Assembly: GCA_002313255.1 (NCBI GenBank)
Contig: DCBA01000078.1
Coordinates: 5,897-42,498, forward strand
Reading direction: 5' to 3'
Source: Gammaproteobacteria bacterium UBA1119
GTDB lineage: Bacteria > Pseudomonadota > Gammaproteobacteria > Pseudomonadales > Azotimanducaceae
DNA: 36,602 nt
Within the stretch, counting starts at the first letter, position 1, and the number at the start of each line of letters is the position of its first letter. Below, one piece after another: positions 9,889 to 20,387 of the stretch. The translations under genes and the position numbers were made by a program. A model generated the notes under the pieces. The model saw only the letters and a list, made by a program, of their open reading frames with translations, was not told the origin of the DNA and made no database searches.

Positions 9889-10995
9889 TTGACCAATCCG
9901 ACGTCCAACTCGACGGTCGTTGTCGGTCTATCCGGAGGAGTCGATTCGGCAGTAGCGGCCAAACTCTTGTATGACCAAGGCTATGCAGTCAAAGGCGTCT
10001 TCATGAAGAATTGGGATGAAGACGATGGCACGGAACTTTGCACCGCAACCAAGGACTTCGAAGATGCAAAGCAGGTCGCCGACACGATTGGCATTGAACT
10101 CCTACCAGCCAACTTCGCCGCCGAATACTGGGAGTGTGTTTTTGAGGAGTTCCTTATCGAATATCAAAACGCTCGGACACCCAATCCAGACATCCTCTGC
10201 AACCGCGAAATTAAATTCGACCTTCTTATTCGCTACGCCCTGCAAATCGGTGCGGAGAAAGTGGCGACTGGCCACTACGCTCGCGTGACGCAGCATGGGG
10301 GCTCATACGCACTTCATAAAGCAGAGGATCTAAACAAAGACCAAACCTATTTCTTGCAGGGCATTCATAAGGATTGTCTCGCAAACGTATTGTTTCCTTT
10401 ATCGCATCTATACAAGAAAGACGTCCGCAACATAGCGAAAACCGCCGGGCTTAGCGTCCACGAAAAAAAAGACAGCACCGGTATCTGTTTCATCGGCGAA
10501 CGGCGGTTTAAGGAGTTCCTAGGCCGTTACCTCAAATGCGAGCCTGGCCCAATCGTAGACAGCCTTGGGAACGAAATCGGTCAACACGATGGACTGGCTT
10601 TTTTCACCCTCGGCCAACGTCAGGGACTCGGTATTGGTGGACGCCGAGGCGCAGACCCTGGTCCTTGGTACGTAATGGAAAAACTCCCCGCGACCAACAC
10701 CCTCGTTGTCACACAATTGGAAGCGGATCTCATGACCAATAGCCTTATCGCGTCTAACGCCAACTGGCTCGTCGATTCGCCAGAAACCAACGCCAACTGC
10801 ACAGCAAAAACACGTTACGGGCAAGCCGACCAAAGTTGCCGATTCCGTATCAATGGAATGCAAGTCGAAGTCGCGTTCGACTTGCCACAACGCGCCGTCA
10901 CTCCCGGTCAGTACATCGCGTTTTACAACGGGACTCAGTGTTTGGGAGGCGCGCAAATCGAGTCGACTATGGCAGGTACTAACTCAGATGACTAA
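9889..10995 (+). CDS. mnmA: tRNA-specific 2-thiouridylase MnmA
   Basis: MnmA thiolates U34 of tRNA for Lys, Glu and Gln, using ATP and sulfur relayed from IscS/Tus proteins. The 368-residue protein has the PP-loop SGGVDS (residues 15-20), catalytic Cys104 in PDILCNREIKF and the partner Cys200 in DSTGICFIGER, followed by the beta-barrel domain (LGQRQGLGIGG, PGPWYV). The start must be a TTG at 9889, because the only nearby ATG (9884) reads ATG-ACT-TGA and stops at once; GGAA lies 9 bases upstream. In E. coli and Pseudomonas hflD separates mnmA from purB, and here the gap is 54 bases with no gene. It is divergent from moaC. Confidence 0.95.
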   Translation: MTNPTSNSTVVVGLSGGVDSAVAAKLLYDQGYAVKGVFMKNWDEDDGTELCTATKDFEDAKQVADTIGIELLPANFAAEYWECVFEEFLIEYQNARTPNPDILCNREIKFDLLIRYALQIGAEKVATGHYARVTQHGGSYALHKAEDLNKDQTYFLQGIHKDCLANVLFPLSHLYKKDVRNIAKTAGLSVHEKKDSTGICFIGERRFKEFLGRYLKCEPGPIVDSLGNEIGQHDGLAFFTLGQRQGLGIGGRRGADPGPWYVMEKLPATNTLVVTQLEADLMTNSLIASNANWLVDSPETNANCTAKTRYGQADQSCRFRINGMQVEVAFDLPQRAVTPGQYIAFYNGTQCLGGAQIESTMAGTNSDD

Positions 10996-11049
10996 GATTC
11001 CCATCAGTTTGTTTTGTGTAAATTACAAAATTACAGGACCAAGGTCGCG

Positions 11050-12459
11050 ATGACACTCGAGTCACTGACGGCAATTTCGCCTCTCGATGGACGCTACCGC
11101 ACACGTACTGGCGATCTCTCGGACTTGGTCAGCGAGTTCGGACTGATCCGTTTGCGCGTCGAAGTCATGATCCAATGGTTCATTCATCTTGCAAACGAGC
11201 CATCTATTGAAAACGCGACCAAACTCGATCCAGCAACCGAGGATCAATGTCGCGACATTTGGCGCCAATTCAATATCGATGATGCACGGACCGTTCAAGC
11301 CATCGAGGTAGAGATCAATCACGATGTCAAAGCCGTGGAATACTTCGTCAAGAACAAGTTGCAAGATCTGGGATTAGAGGAATGCATCGAATTTGTGCAC
11401 TTCGCGTGCACTTCCGAAGACGTCAACAATCTGGCATACGGTCTATTACTGAGGCGCAGCCGCCAAACATGTTTGCTGCCCGCTATCGAAGGTGTGCTGC
11501 AAGCGATTGCTATCCTGGCCCGAGAATACGCCGAAATACCCATGCTTTCTCGAACACACGGCCAACCCGCATCACCGACAACGGTGGGCAAAGAATTGGC
11601 AAACTTTGTTGCTCGCATGGAAGTTTGTCTTGACGATCTCGAGAACTGCCCCATTTACGGTAAAATGAATGGGGCTGTAGGCAACTACAACGCCCACTTC
11701 ATCGCGTACCCACACGTCAATTGGACCAGCTTGAGCGAGGATTTCGTCTCGTCGCTGGGGCTCACGTTTAACCCCATGACCACCCAAATCGAGCCCCACG
11801 ATTACATGGCAAAGCTATTCCAAGAACTTCAAGCCCTCAATCAGGTGTTGCTGGATTTCAATCGGGACGTGTGGGGCTATATATCGATTGGTTACTTTAA
11901 GCAGCACCTCATCGAAAACGAAGTAGGCAGTTCGACCATGCCACACAAGGTGAATCCAATTGATTTCGAAAATGCAGAAGGTCAAATAGGGCTCGCTGGC
12001 GCGCTTCTCAACCATCTCGCTGCAAAATTGACCGTGTCTCGGTGGCAGCGTGACTTGTCTGATTCGACTGCCTTGCGCAGCGTGGGAACAGCGTTCGCGC
12101 ACTGCATGGTGGCTTATTCCAGCACCCTCCGCGGTATTCATAAACTCGAGCTGGACAACGACGTCATCACAAAAGACCTAGAAGTCTCCTGGGAAGTTCT
12201 TACTGAGGCTATACAAACGACAATGCGTAAACACGGTATTAAAGAGCCCTACGAGCGGCTAAAAAAATGGACACGCGGTCGCCATTTCGACGAGAGCGTC
12301 TATCGGGATATTTTGAGCCAACTCGAATTGCCTGCCGAAGCAATGAAGGAGCTCGAAGCACTTACGCCAGCGACATACATCGGCCTCGCATCAAGCCTCG
12401 CCCACCAGACCGCGTCGAGGGTCATTAGTAGAAAATCTTCTAAACCGGATGCAGATTGA
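11050..12459 (+). CDS. purB: Adenylosuccinate lyase
   Basis: PurB catalyses two fumarate-releasing steps in purine synthesis (SAICAR to AICAR, and adenylosuccinate to AMP). The 469-residue protein opens TLESLTAISPLDGRY, carries FVHFACTSEDVNN, MLSRTHGQPASPTTVGKE and the superfamily signature SSTMPHKVNPIDFE, and ends with a C-terminal helical part. It is slightly longer than E. coli PurB (456). The ATG at 11050 has AAGG about 7 bases upstream and gives the normal N-terminus; the frame is open back to 11014. Its TGA overlaps the TTG start of the next gene, so the acetyltransferase is coupled to it. Confidence 0.97.
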   Translation: MTLESLTAISPLDGRYRTRTGDLSDLVSEFGLIRLRVEVMIQWFIHLANEPSIENATKLDPATEDQCRDIWRQFNIDDARTVQAIEVEINHDVKAVEYFVKNKLQDLGLEECIEFVHFACTSEDVNNLAYGLLLRRSRQTCLLPAIEGVLQAIAILAREYAEIPMLSRTHGQPASPTTVGKELANFVARMEVCLDDLENCPIYGKMNGAVGNYNAHFIAYPHVNWTSLSEDFVSSLGLTFNPMTTQIEPHDYMAKLFQELQALNQVLLDFNRDVWGYISIGYFKQHLIENEVGSSTMPHKVNPIDFENAEGQIGLAGALLNHLAAKLTVSRWQRDLSDSTALRSVGTAFAHCMVAYSSTLRGIHKLELDNDVITKDLEVSWEVLTEAIQTTMRKHGIKEPYERLKKWTRGRHFDESVYRDILSQLELPAEAMKELEALTPATYIGLASSLAHQTASRVISRKSSKPDAD

Positions 12460-12902
12460 ACGTACATGTCTACGAAGTCAGCTGGGGAAGCCATCAAACT
12501 GAATTACGGGCCGTAAGGAACGCTGTATTTATCGAGGAACAGAATGTCCCGCGGGACCTCGAATGGGATGGCATGGACGAAACCAGCATCCACTTCATCG
12601 CAGAAACGAGTGATGGCGACGTGATCGGGACGGCTCGGCTTATGCCTTCGGGGCAGATCGGGCGTATGGCGATCTTGATCTCATACCGTGGCCATGGGAT
12701 TGGACGGCGTATGCTGGATATGGCAATCCAGAGTGCACATCGATCCGGCATGAAAGAGGTATTCCTACACGCACAGTCTTATGCCTTGGAGTTTTACCTA
12801 AAAGCAGGCTTTATACCGGATGGGCTAGAGTTCGAAGAAGCGGGCATTCCACACCGCTCAATGACACGTTCTACGGAAGACCGTGAAAGGTCTATCAGAT
12901 AA
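12456..12902 (+). CDS. GNAT-family N-acetyltransferase
   Basis: This 148-residue protein has the GNAT fold signature: an N-terminal EVSWGSHQTELRAVRNAVF of the ElaA/YjcF type, then VIGTARLMPSGQIGRMAIL as the central strand, then the acetyl-CoA loop RGHGIGRRML (about residues 78-87), and a C-terminal YLKAGFIPDG. It would transfer an acetyl group from acetyl-CoA to an unknown small-molecule or protein amine. The start is a TTG at 12456 that forms a TTGA overlap with the purB stop, implying coupled translation. The gene order purB then a GNAT gene resembles Pseudomonas as I remember it. The substrate cannot be inferred. It converges on prpD. Confidence 0.85.
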   Translation: MNVHVYEVSWGSHQTELRAVRNAVFIEEQNVPRDLEWDGMDETSIHFIAETSDGDVIGTARLMPSGQIGRMAILISYRGHGIGRRMLDMAIQSAHRSGMKEVFLHAQSYALEFYLKAGFIPDGLEFEEAGIPHRSMTRSTEDRERSIR

Positions 12903-12951
12903 AGTCCTTGATCGCCTTCACGTGGCATTTGACTGTTTCAATTAACGGCTG

Positions 12952-12964
12952 CGCTCGGCGAGCG
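12952..12964. terminator. Short hairpin between convergent GNAT gene and prpD
   Basis: CGCTC-GGC-GAGCG forms a 5-bp GC-rich stem in the 107-base gap between the two convergent stops. No T-run follows on either strand, so terminator function is weakly supported. I see nothing else in this gap. Confidence 0.25.
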
Positions 12965-13009
12965 ACACCAATAATCGGGCTCTCGTGATGCGGGCAATCG
13001 AGTGCATCT

Positions 13010-14461
13010 TTAGTTTGGAACGACAAGGAGGTCCATAAATTCATCGACCGGCGTCGATTCCAGCGCATCCTGCTCCATACAGAGCGTCTCAATTTCGTTC
13101 GCGCGTGGCACTGGAAAACGAGCGCTTAGGTTGCGCCGAAATTTATCCTCGAGCAATGGGATACCTTCCGGGCGACGGCGTCGATGACCTAGAGGGTATT
13201 CAACAGTCACTTTCTCGGTAGCAGTGCCATCGCGAAAAAAAACTTGCACGGCGTTCGCGATCGAACGTTTCTCCGGTTGGTGGTATTCCTCACTAAACCG
13301 AACATCCTCCTCTACCACCATCGACTCCCGTATCCGGTCAAGTCGAGAATCTGCGGCGACACCATCTTCATAATCCGTCGCCACCAAATCGCCTTTCAGA
13401 AGACCGACTGCCACCATGTACTGCAAACAATGATCCCGGTCAGCTGGATTGTTCAATGCCCCAGTTTTACTAATGATCCGGATGGCAGATTCGTGGGTTG
13501 TAAGAACAACCTTGTCGACTTCTTGAAGCCGTGGCAATACCTCTGAATGCAAAGCAACCGCGGCCTCCACCGCCGTCTGCGCATGAAATTCTGCCGGATA
13601 GGAGATCTTAAATAAGACATTCTCCATTACATACGTGCCATAGGGTCGCTGAAATTGAAACGGCTTCCCCTGAAATGAAACGTCGTAAAATCCCCACGTC
13701 GGAGCACTGAGCGCGCTCGGGTAACCAATCTCACCTTTGAGGACCAACATCGCCAACCGGACCGCCCGACTGGTTGCATCTCCCGCAGCCCACGACTTAC
13801 GAGGACCCGCGTTTGGGGCGTGCCGATAGGTCCGTAGGCTAGAGCCATCAATAAATGCGTGAGAAAGTGCGTCGACAACCTGATCGCGGGTCCCACCAAG
13901 CATCGCTACGACCACCGCCGTCGAAGCAACCCGGACCAGGAGGACGTGGTCGAGACCCACACGGTTAAAACTATTTTCAAGAGCCAAGCAACCCTGAATC
14001 TCGTGAGCCTTTATCATTGAATCGATAACGTCTTTCATCAGCAACGGCGCCCCACCCGACGCCCGCGAATTTCGGCTTACATAATCTGCAACCGACAAGA
14101 TTGCGCCGAGATTGTCCGACGGGTGTCCCCATTCCGCGGCTAGCCAAGTGTCATTAAAGTCCAGCCAGCGAACCATGCAACCGATATCCCAAGCGGCCTT
14201 CACTGGATCGAGCTCAAACGAAGTCCCGGGAACGCGCGCACCGTTACGAACTTCCGTACCCGGGACCAGTGGGCCTAGATGTTTTAGACAATCAGGGAAT
14301 GTCTGTGCAAGGAACCCGCACCCAAGGGTATCCATCAAACAATTCCGCGCTGTTTCGCGAGCTTCGACGCTATCGATCACGTAATCCATTACGTAATCTG
14401 CAATATCAACTAACTCTCTATCGGGATCCGGTCGGACGTTAACTTCAGAATTTTCGCTCAT
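13010..14461 (-). CDS. prpD: 2-Methylcitrate dehydratase, MmgE/PrpD family
   Basis: PrpD dehydrates 2-methylcitrate to 2-methyl-cis-aconitate in the methylcitrate cycle for propionyl-CoA. The 483-residue protein has the MmgE/PrpD signatures [64 protein letters not shown] and the C-terminal [15 protein letters not shown]. Length matches E. coli PrpD (483). The start is uncertain: the ATG at 14461 gives the family length, but a TTG at 14482 would overlap the prpC stop as TTGA. It is the last gene of thrH-prpB-prpC-prpD. acnD and prpF, the alternative dehydratase pair, are absent here, so PrpD would be the route used. Confidence 0.93.
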   Translation of the reverse strand: MSENSEVNVRPDPDRELVDIADYVMDYVIDSVEARETARNCLMDTLGCGFLAQTFPDCLKHLGPLVPGTEVRNGARVPGTSFELDPVKAAWDIGCMVRWLDFNDTWLAAEWGHPSDNLGAILSVADYVSRNSRASGGAPLLMKDVIDSMIKAHEIQGCLALENSFNRVGLDHVLLVRVASTAVVVAMLGGTRDQVVDALSHAFIDGSSLRTYRHAPNAGPRKSWAAGDATSRAVRLAMLVLKGEIGYPSALSAPTWGFYDVSFQGKPFQFQRPYGTYVMENVLFKISYPAEFHAQTAVEAAVALHSEVLPRLQEVDKVVLTTHESAIRIISKTGALNNPADRDHCLQYMVAVGLLKGDLVATDYEDGVAADSRLDRIRESMVVEEDVRFSEEYHQPEKRSIANAVQVFFRDGTATEKVTVEYPLGHRRRRPEGIPLLEDKFRRNLSARFPVPRANEIETLCMEQDALESTPVDEFMDLLVVPN

Positions 14462-14478
14462 ACGACCAGTTACAACCT

Positions 14479-15603
14479 TCAACGATTACTTATCGGCTCA
14501 AGCGTCCTTGGCTCGGGGCCAATGTAATCAGCACTGGGTCGAATGATCCGATTATTTGAACGTTGTTCCATGACGTGAGCAGCCCACCCAGAGAGCCTCG
14601 AACAGACAAAAATTGGAGTAAATAATTTTGTCGGGATACCCATGAAGTGGTACGCCGCCGCGTGAAAAAAATCGGCATTGGCGAATAGTGCTTTCTCATC
14701 CCACATCACTTTCTCCACAGCGCAGGAAACAGGGTAATAACGCTCGTCCCCAACGATATCCGCGAGTTTCTCCGCCCAACCCTTAATCACTGTATTTCTT
14801 GGATCAGACGTTCGATAAATCGCATGCCCAAATCCCATGATTACTTCTTTACGGTCGAGCATTTCCCGGACGCCCCGTTCGGCTTGTTCTGGCGTCTCGT
14901 ATCGGTCAATCAGGGCCATCGCTGCTTCGTTCGCGCCACCGTGGAGGGGACCCCGCAGCGAACCGATAGCTCCCGTAATGCACGAGTACATGTCTGATAA
15001 CGTGGACGCGCACACTCGGCCTGTGAACGTCGACGCATTAAATTCGTGCTCGGCGTAAAGAATCAACGACACATCCATGACACGACAAAAAGTTTCATTC
15101 GAAGCATCTCCTAATAAGGTTTCGAGAAAATGCTCGGCAATCGAATCTGCATCCGTTTGCTCTTCAATTCGCACGCCATCGTGGCTAAAGCGATACCAGT
15201 AATTAATAATCGATGGCAGAGCGCCCAATAGACGATCCGCGACTTCCTGTTGTTGATCAAAGTCCATCTCGGGTTCGAGATTGCCTAGCATCGAACATCC
15301 CGTACGCATTACGTCCATGGGATGAGTGTTCGAGGGAATCCGTTCAAGAACGTCCTTTAGAGCCTCGGGTAATCCACGAAGCGCCTTCAATTTTGTCCGG
15401 TAGGCATCAAGCGTCGTTTGATTAGGCAGTTCGCCGTATAGAATCAAATAGGCAACTTCTTCGAACGTCGCAAGCTCGGCGAGTTCTGAGATATCGTAAC
15501 CGCGGTATGTCAAACCGGTACCTGTCTTTCCGACGGTACATAGCGCCGTATCACCAGCTGACTGACCTCGCAATCCGGCACCGCTGAGTTTCTTATCGAC
15601 CAT
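14479..15603 (-). CDS. prpC: 2-Methylcitrate synthase
   Basis: PrpC condenses propionyl-CoA with oxaloacetate. The 374-residue protein belongs to the short citrate synthase branch. It opens with [20 protein letters not shown] and [10 protein letters not shown], has [21 protein letters not shown] and the His motif [15 protein letters not shown], then [15 protein letters not shown], and ends [11 protein letters not shown]. The LRGQSAG opening and the gene's place between prpB and prpD favour methylcitrate synthase over citrate synthase. The ATG at 15603 has a strong GGAGG 8 bases upstream and overlaps the prpB end by 11 bases; the open frame continues to 15705 without similarity. Confidence 0.95.
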   Translation of the reverse strand: MVDKKLSGAGLRGQSAGDTALCTVGKTGTGLTYRGYDISELAELATFEEVAYLILYGELPNQTTLDAYRTKLKALRGLPEALKDVLERIPSNTHPMDVMRTGCSMLGNLEPEMDFDQQQEVADRLLGALPSIINYWYRFSHDGVRIEEQTDADSIAEHFLETLLGDASNETFCRVMDVSLILYAEHEFNASTFTGRVCASTLSDMYSCITGAIGSLRGPLHGGANEAAMALIDRYETPEQAERGVREMLDRKEVIMGFGHAIYRTSDPRNTVIKGWAEKLADIVGDERYYPVSCAVEKVMWDEKALFANADFFHAAAYHFMGIPTKLFTPIFVCSRLSGWAAHVMEQRSNNRIIRPSADYIGPEPRTLEPISNR

Positions 15604-16486
15604 CGTCCGATTCCTCCCTAAATAATTCGTCCAGCTTCTGCTCGAATGCGTGATAGCCAAGGAATTCGTATAGCTGATCCCGCGTCTGCATGGTTGCAAC
15701 GACATCCCGTTGCGTCCCCTTGACCCTTATTTCCTTATAAACGTTCAATGCCGCCAGGTTCATCGCGCGAAACGCCGACAACGGGTACAACACCATGTGC
15801 ACTCCAACCTGACGAAGCTCGTCGACACTATATAGAGGTGTCGCGCCAAATTCTGTGAGGTTTGCGAGTACGGGGGCTTCCAGACTATCCACGATTTCGC
15901 CATACATCGAAACGTCCGTCATCGCCTCCGCAAAGATCGCATCGGCACCTGCTTCGATATACTCTTGCGTTCGATCCAACACCGCGTTGAAACCGTCGAC
16001 GGCGAGCGCGTCGGTACGTGCCATCAAAATAAATGACGGATCAATTCTCGCGTCAACGGCTGCCTTGATTCGGTCACACATTTCTTCCGCCGAAACGATT
16101 GCTTTATTGGGTCTGTGACCACAACGTTTCTGCGAAACCTGATCTTCAATGTGGACAGCCCCTACCCCCGCCTTTTCCATTTCCCGTATGGTCCGGGCGA
16201 TACTGAAAGCGCCTCCCCAACCCGTGTCAATGTCGACGAGCAACGGGGTGTCGGTTGCACCCGTTATACGCCGCGCATCCGTGATCACGTCCTGCATCGA
16301 GGTGATCCCTAAATCAGGTAAAGCATACGATGCAGCTGCCACACCTCCGCCAGAAAGGTATAGGCAGCGAAAACCAACCTGCTCCGCCATCAAGGCTGCA
16401 TACGCATTGATCGCACCAACAATCTGCAATGGCCGTTCCTGGACAAGTGCCTCCCGAAATCTTTCGCCTGCAGTCGACACAGCCAT
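15593..16486 (-). CDS. prpB: 2-Methylisocitrate lyase
   Basis: PrpB splits 2-methylisocitrate into pyruvate and succinate, the last step of the methylcitrate cycle. The 297-residue protein (E. coli: 296) is a PEP-mutase/isocitrate-lyase fold. It has [20 protein letters not shown], the Mg-binding VDIDTGWGG (about residues 84-92), HIEDQ and the catalytic KRCGH motif with Cys122 (E. coli Cys123), and ends [14 protein letters not shown]. The ATG at 16486 follows the thrH stop by 7 bases, with GAGGAG as Shine-Dalgarno. A GTG at 16501 is a possible alternative that overlaps the thrH stop. Confidence 0.96.
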   Translation of the reverse strand: MAVSTAGERFREALVQERPLQIVGAINAYAALMAEQVGFRCLYLSGGGVAAASYALPDLGITSMQDVITDARRITGATDTPLLVDIDTGWGGAFSIARTIREMEKAGVGAVHIEDQVSQKRCGHRPNKAIVSAEEMCDRIKAAVDARIDPSFILMARTDALAVDGFNAVLDRTQEYIEAGADAIFAEAMTDVSMYGEIVDSLEAPVLANLTEFGATPLYSVDELRQVGVHMVLYPLSAFRAMNLAALNVYKEIRVKGTQRDVVATMQTRDQLYEFLGYHAFEQKLDELFREESDDGR

Positions 16487-16493
16487 GTTCTCC

Positions 16494-17093
16494 TCAGTCA
16501 CTGAATTCGTTAAGCCTCTCTTTCAAACCAGCATAAGTCGACACAGTCTCAATCGTTGGAAAACGATCCGATATGGAAGCCGGTGCGTTAAAGAAAAAAC
16601 CTTTATTCGCCTGTTTCAGCATACCAACGTCATTAAAGGAATCACCCGCGGCCATTACACGCAAATTTAGGGATTGGAATGAACGAACTGCTTGCGTTTT
16701 GGGGTCATCTTGACGCAATTGGTACCCAACAACACGATCTTCAACCACTGTCATTCGATGGCACAGTAGAAAAGGATTCCCTAATTTCGCCATCAAGGGC
16801 AACGCAAACTCATAAAAAGTATCGGAAAGAATCGCCAACTGGAAACAAATACGCATGTCGTCGAGGAAAGCAGCGGCATCTTCAAAGGGCTCGATCCCCT
16901 CAATAACCTGGCAGATGGAGCTGTAACTAACGTCGTGACGTTCCAACACGGCCAATCGATGGGTCATCAATTCATCGTAATCGACGACGTCTCGTGTAGT
17001 GAGCCGCAACTCTTCGTCACCGACTACGTCGGCAATCACCTCCCAGATTTCCGGTACGAGAACACCTTCTAAGTCCAGACAAAGTACGTTCAT
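16494..17093 (-). CDS. thrH: ThrH, phosphoserine phosphatase / homoserine phosphotransferase
   Basis: ThrH is a HAD-family enzyme first described in Pseudomonas. It dephosphorylates phosphoserine and can transfer the phosphate to homoserine, feeding threonine synthesis. The 199-residue protein has HAD motif I in [14 protein letters not shown] (nucleophile Asp7, with the LEGV variant typical of ThrH), motif II as LSDTFYEF, and motif IV as [18 protein letters not shown] precedes the ATG. It is the first gene of the prp operon (7 bases before prpB) and divergent from cysH. The thrH/cysH adjacency is ancestral in pseudomonads, whereas the prp genes downstream are not part of that arrangement as I recall it. 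Confidence 0.93.
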   Translation of the reverse strand: MNVLCLDLEGVLVPEIWEVIADVVGDEELRLTTRDVVDYDELMTHRLAVLERHDVSYSSICQVIEGIEPFEDAAAFLDDMRICFQLAILSDTFYEFALPLMAKLGNPFLLCHRMTVVEDRVVGYQLRQDDPKTQAVRSFQSLNLRVMAAGDSFNDVGMLKQANKGFFFNAPASISDRFPTIETVSTYAGLKERLNEFSD

Positions 17094-17279
17094 TGGGCTC
17101 TCCGGGGGGCGCGTATCTTACGGGAGCACCCGCCTCAAGCCTAGAGGGCGAGTGTATGTGCATGCGGAAGCGGCCTAATAAGTTGTAAGCATATGACGAA
17201 GGATTACTTTTTCGGGTAACCGGTCGCTGGTACATTCGCACATTCTCAATGTCGACTCGTTCAGGTCTACCGAAACTCG

Positions 17280-18041
17280 ATGGTATCGATCAACACTCAA
17301 TTCAGAAAAAACATTTCGGACGTTGCGCCCATGGATGTACTTGCCGACGCATTTAATCGCTTCGAGCAAAGCCAAATCTCGATTTCCTTTAGTGGCGCCG
17401 AAGACGTTGTCCTCATTGAAATGGCGTATCAATTACTTGGGAATAGAGTGCCGGTTTTTTGCCTTGATACCGGAAGACTTCATCCCGAAACGTATCGGTA
17501 CATCGACCAGGTTCGGAAACATTACGGCATTTCGATCGACATGTTGTCTCCAGACCCAGCCAACCTAGAGCAACTCGTACGGGAAAAAGGCCTCTTTAGT
17601 TTTTATCAAGATGGGCATCACGAGTGTTGCGCCATTCGTAAAATACAACCGTTAACGAAAAAATTATGCCACCTGGACGCATGGATCACCGGACAGCGCC
17701 GTGATCAAAACGTCACAAGAACTGAACTTCCGCAGGAACAAGAGGACCGTGCCTTTTCAACGCCGAGGCACCCGATTACAAAATTCAATCCGTTAGCGTC
17801 GTGGACCTCACCCGATGTCTGGCGTTACATCCAAACAAACGGCGTTCCCTACAATCCACTACACGATCAAGGGTTTTCGTCAATCGGTTGCGAACCGTGT
17901 ACGCGCTCCATCTCAAGGTTTCAGCCCGAACGGGCCGGGCGTTGGTGGTGGGAAGACGAGAAAGACAAAGAGTGCGGCCTGCACGCACAAAATATTGATG
18001 CCCAACCTGTGCGAGTCATCGAAAAACACACACAGGCTTGA
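17280..18041 (+). CDS. cysH: Adenylylsulfate (APS) reductase, assimilatory
   Basis: CysH reduces activated sulfate to sulfite using thioredoxin. The 253-residue protein has the PP-loop-like [15 protein letters not shown] (residues 34-48), [13 protein letters not shown], and a Cys pair at 116-117 (HECCAIRK) plus Cys204 and Cys207 (GCEPCTR), which together ligate a [4Fe-4S] cluster, and the catalytic C-terminal Cys232 (KECGLH). The four cluster cysteines mark the APS-using bacterial/plant type rather than the E. coli PAPS enzyme, which lacks them. The ATG at 17280 has only a weak Shine-Dalgarno. It lies divergent from thrH and near cysB. No convincing CysB site could be picked by eye in the 186-base upstream gap. 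Confidence 0.95.
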   Translation: MVSINTQFRKNISDVAPMDVLADAFNRFEQSQISISFSGAEDVVLIEMAYQLLGNRVPVFCLDTGRLHPETYRYIDQVRKHYGISIDMLSPDPANLEQLVREKGLFSFYQDGHHECCAIRKIQPLTKKLCHLDAWITGQRRDQNVTRTELPQEQEDRAFSTPRHPITKFNPLASWTSPDVWRYIQTNGVPYNPLHDQGFSSIGCEPCTRSISRFQPERAGRWWWEDEKDKECGLHAQNIDAQPVRVIEKHTQA

Positions 18042-18060
18042 CGTCGAGTTCGTCATTCAG

Positions 18061-18085
18061 TGCGACTGATCGCAAGGCATTTTTT
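18061..18085 (+). terminator. Candidate cysH terminator
   Basis: TGCGA-CTGA-TCGCA forms a 5-bp stem with a 4-base loop, 20 bases after the cysH stop, and five bases later there is a run of six T. The stem is short but the layout fits a rho-independent terminator. Confidence 0.35.
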
Positions 18086-18104
18086 ACACCTGAGACCTAC
18101 CCAC

Positions 18105-18434
18105 ATGAAGGTTACTTTCGTAAAGAAGGTTTTGGCGGATAGCATGCTGTATCACAAATGTTCCGACGCGGAAGCGAACTTATTATCTCGGGGGTCTATT
18201 CGGTTGCTTTGACAAGATCACTATCGCCGATGAACGCGACCCTGCATCCGCGGGGATGCGAGGTATTCGATTTCGACTTCGCCCTTCTCCATCGTGGATA
18301 AAGGAGACGTAGTTCAAACCGACACCAGGTATAAGAATTTCCTGCAGGACCTACGCGGGATAGCAATCAACAAAGAAACCCGACAAGAAGCAGAAGAAAT
18401 CTTGTGTGCCAACCCGGATCTCGATCTAATCTGA
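18105..18434 (+). pseudogene. Decayed small thioredoxin-fold-like gene between cysH and cysB
   Basis: An ATG at 18105 opens MKVTFVKKVLADSMLYHKC but stops at 18210. The next frame carries FDKITIADERDPASAGMR (from 18208). The first frame resumes with APFSIVDKGDVVQ-like sequence, recovered near 18280, and runs to a TGA at 18432 through LCANPDLDLI. Start and end share one frame with the middle shifted by one base, so two compensating frameshifts explain it. From memory, a roughly 110-residue CxxC family (VKKxLADGSPCxKC ... IADERDP ... APFFIV) occupies this slot between cysB and cysH in pseudomonads. Here the first Cys of its CxxC is also lost (YHKC). Real decay or assembly errors could both account for the shifts. 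It fills the 405-base gap between cysH and cysB. Confidence 0.6.
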
Positions 18435-18446
18435 TCTGACCACAAA

Positions 18447-19457
<1,011 letters not shown>

Positions 19458-19481
19458 TCATCTTTATTTCATAAAGAAATA

Positions 19482-20387
19482 TCAAGTGGTTTCGTTAGTT
19501 ACCCCGTGTGGTACATGACCCGAGGCCACAGCAGTACTCGCACGTTCACAATTGCCTGCCTGGTCATCAAAAAACACATCCGCACCAAATGCCCGAAGAA
19601 ACTCAGTTTTTTCGCGTCCGCCAAGAAACAAGCTTTCATCCAAACGAACGTCCCACGCGCGTAAGGTTTTGATGACGCGCTCATGAGCGGGAGCTGCGCG
19701 GGCGGTGACAAGCGCGGTTCGAATTGGACAAGCGGTCTCATCAAACTCGCACTGGAGCCGGTGGAGCCCTTTAAGGAACGGCTTAAAGGGACCGCCGTTA
19801 AGAGGTTCATCGGCAGCCAACGCTTCGCTATCCGAAAACGCATCGAGTCCACCATCCCGATAAACGCGTTCGGCCTCGTCTGAAAACAACACCGCGTCCC
19901 CATCGAATGCTATCCGGAGATCCTCGTGGCTGGCGCTCGGCGAAACCCCTCCAACGAGCGTCGCCGCCGCAAGGTGGTTATCAATCGCATCTCGAACGTC
20001 CTGCGGATGTGTCGAAAGGAACAGGTCGCAATTGAACGCTCGTACATATCGGTAAGGGCTGAAGCCTCCGCTAAAAGCTGCACGAGTGATCTCTAACTCG
20101 TGGGACCGAATCGAATTAAATATACGGAGCCCCGTATCCGCCGAATTTCTAGAAAGAAGGATTACCTCGACACGGGGATATTCTGTTAAGTCATTAATAT
20201 GTAAAAGTTTTTTTACAAATTGATAGGCGTCACCCGGATCCAGAACTCGATCCTCACGTTCAATTTGATACCGCCGATACGCTTCCAGGCCATGTTCCTC
20301 GAATACCAAATTACTTTCATCTAGATCGAAAAGCGCCCGGGAAGATATGGCAACGGTCAGAAACGATTCAGACATCGATTCAAGCAT
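19482..20387 (-). CDS. 5'-Nucleotidase (cytosolic NT5C1-like family)
   Basis: This 301-residue protein resembles the bacterial 5'-nucleotidase family related to eukaryotic cytosolic 5'-nucleotidase I (Pfam 5-nucleotidase, as I recall). Supporting segments are LTVAISSRALFDLDESN at the N-terminus, EEHGLEAYRRYQIEREDRVL, VILLSRNSADTGLRIFNSI, FLSTHPQDVRDAI, IAFDGDAVLFSDEAERVY and FFDDQAGNC at the C-terminus. These fit a HAD-like phosphohydrolase acting on nucleoside monophosphates. The start is either the ATG at 20387, which overlaps the upstream DUF465 stop by 8 bases, or the ATG at 20375. It is co-transcribed with the DUF465 gene, a pairing whose meaning is unknown. Confidence 0.82.
   Translation of the reverse strand: MLESMSESFLTVAISSRALFDLDESNLVFEEHGLEAYRRYQIEREDRVLDPGDAYQFVKKLLHINDLTEYPRVEVILLSRNSADTGLRIFNSIRSHELEITRAAFSGGFSPYRYVRAFNCDLFLSTHPQDVRDAIDNHLAAATLVGGVSPSASHEDLRIAFDGDAVLFSDEAERVYRDGGLDAFSDSEALAADEPLNGGPFKPFLKGLHRLQCEFDETACPIRTALVTARAAPAHERVIKTLRAWDVRLDESLFLGGREKTEFLRAFGADVFFDDQAGNCERASTAVASGHVPHGVTNETT

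Noticed and set aside
12903..13092. Possible small gene between the GNAT gene and prpD on the minus strand
   Set aside because: The open frame overlaps the prpD end, has no Shine-Dalgarno and no recognisable similarity.
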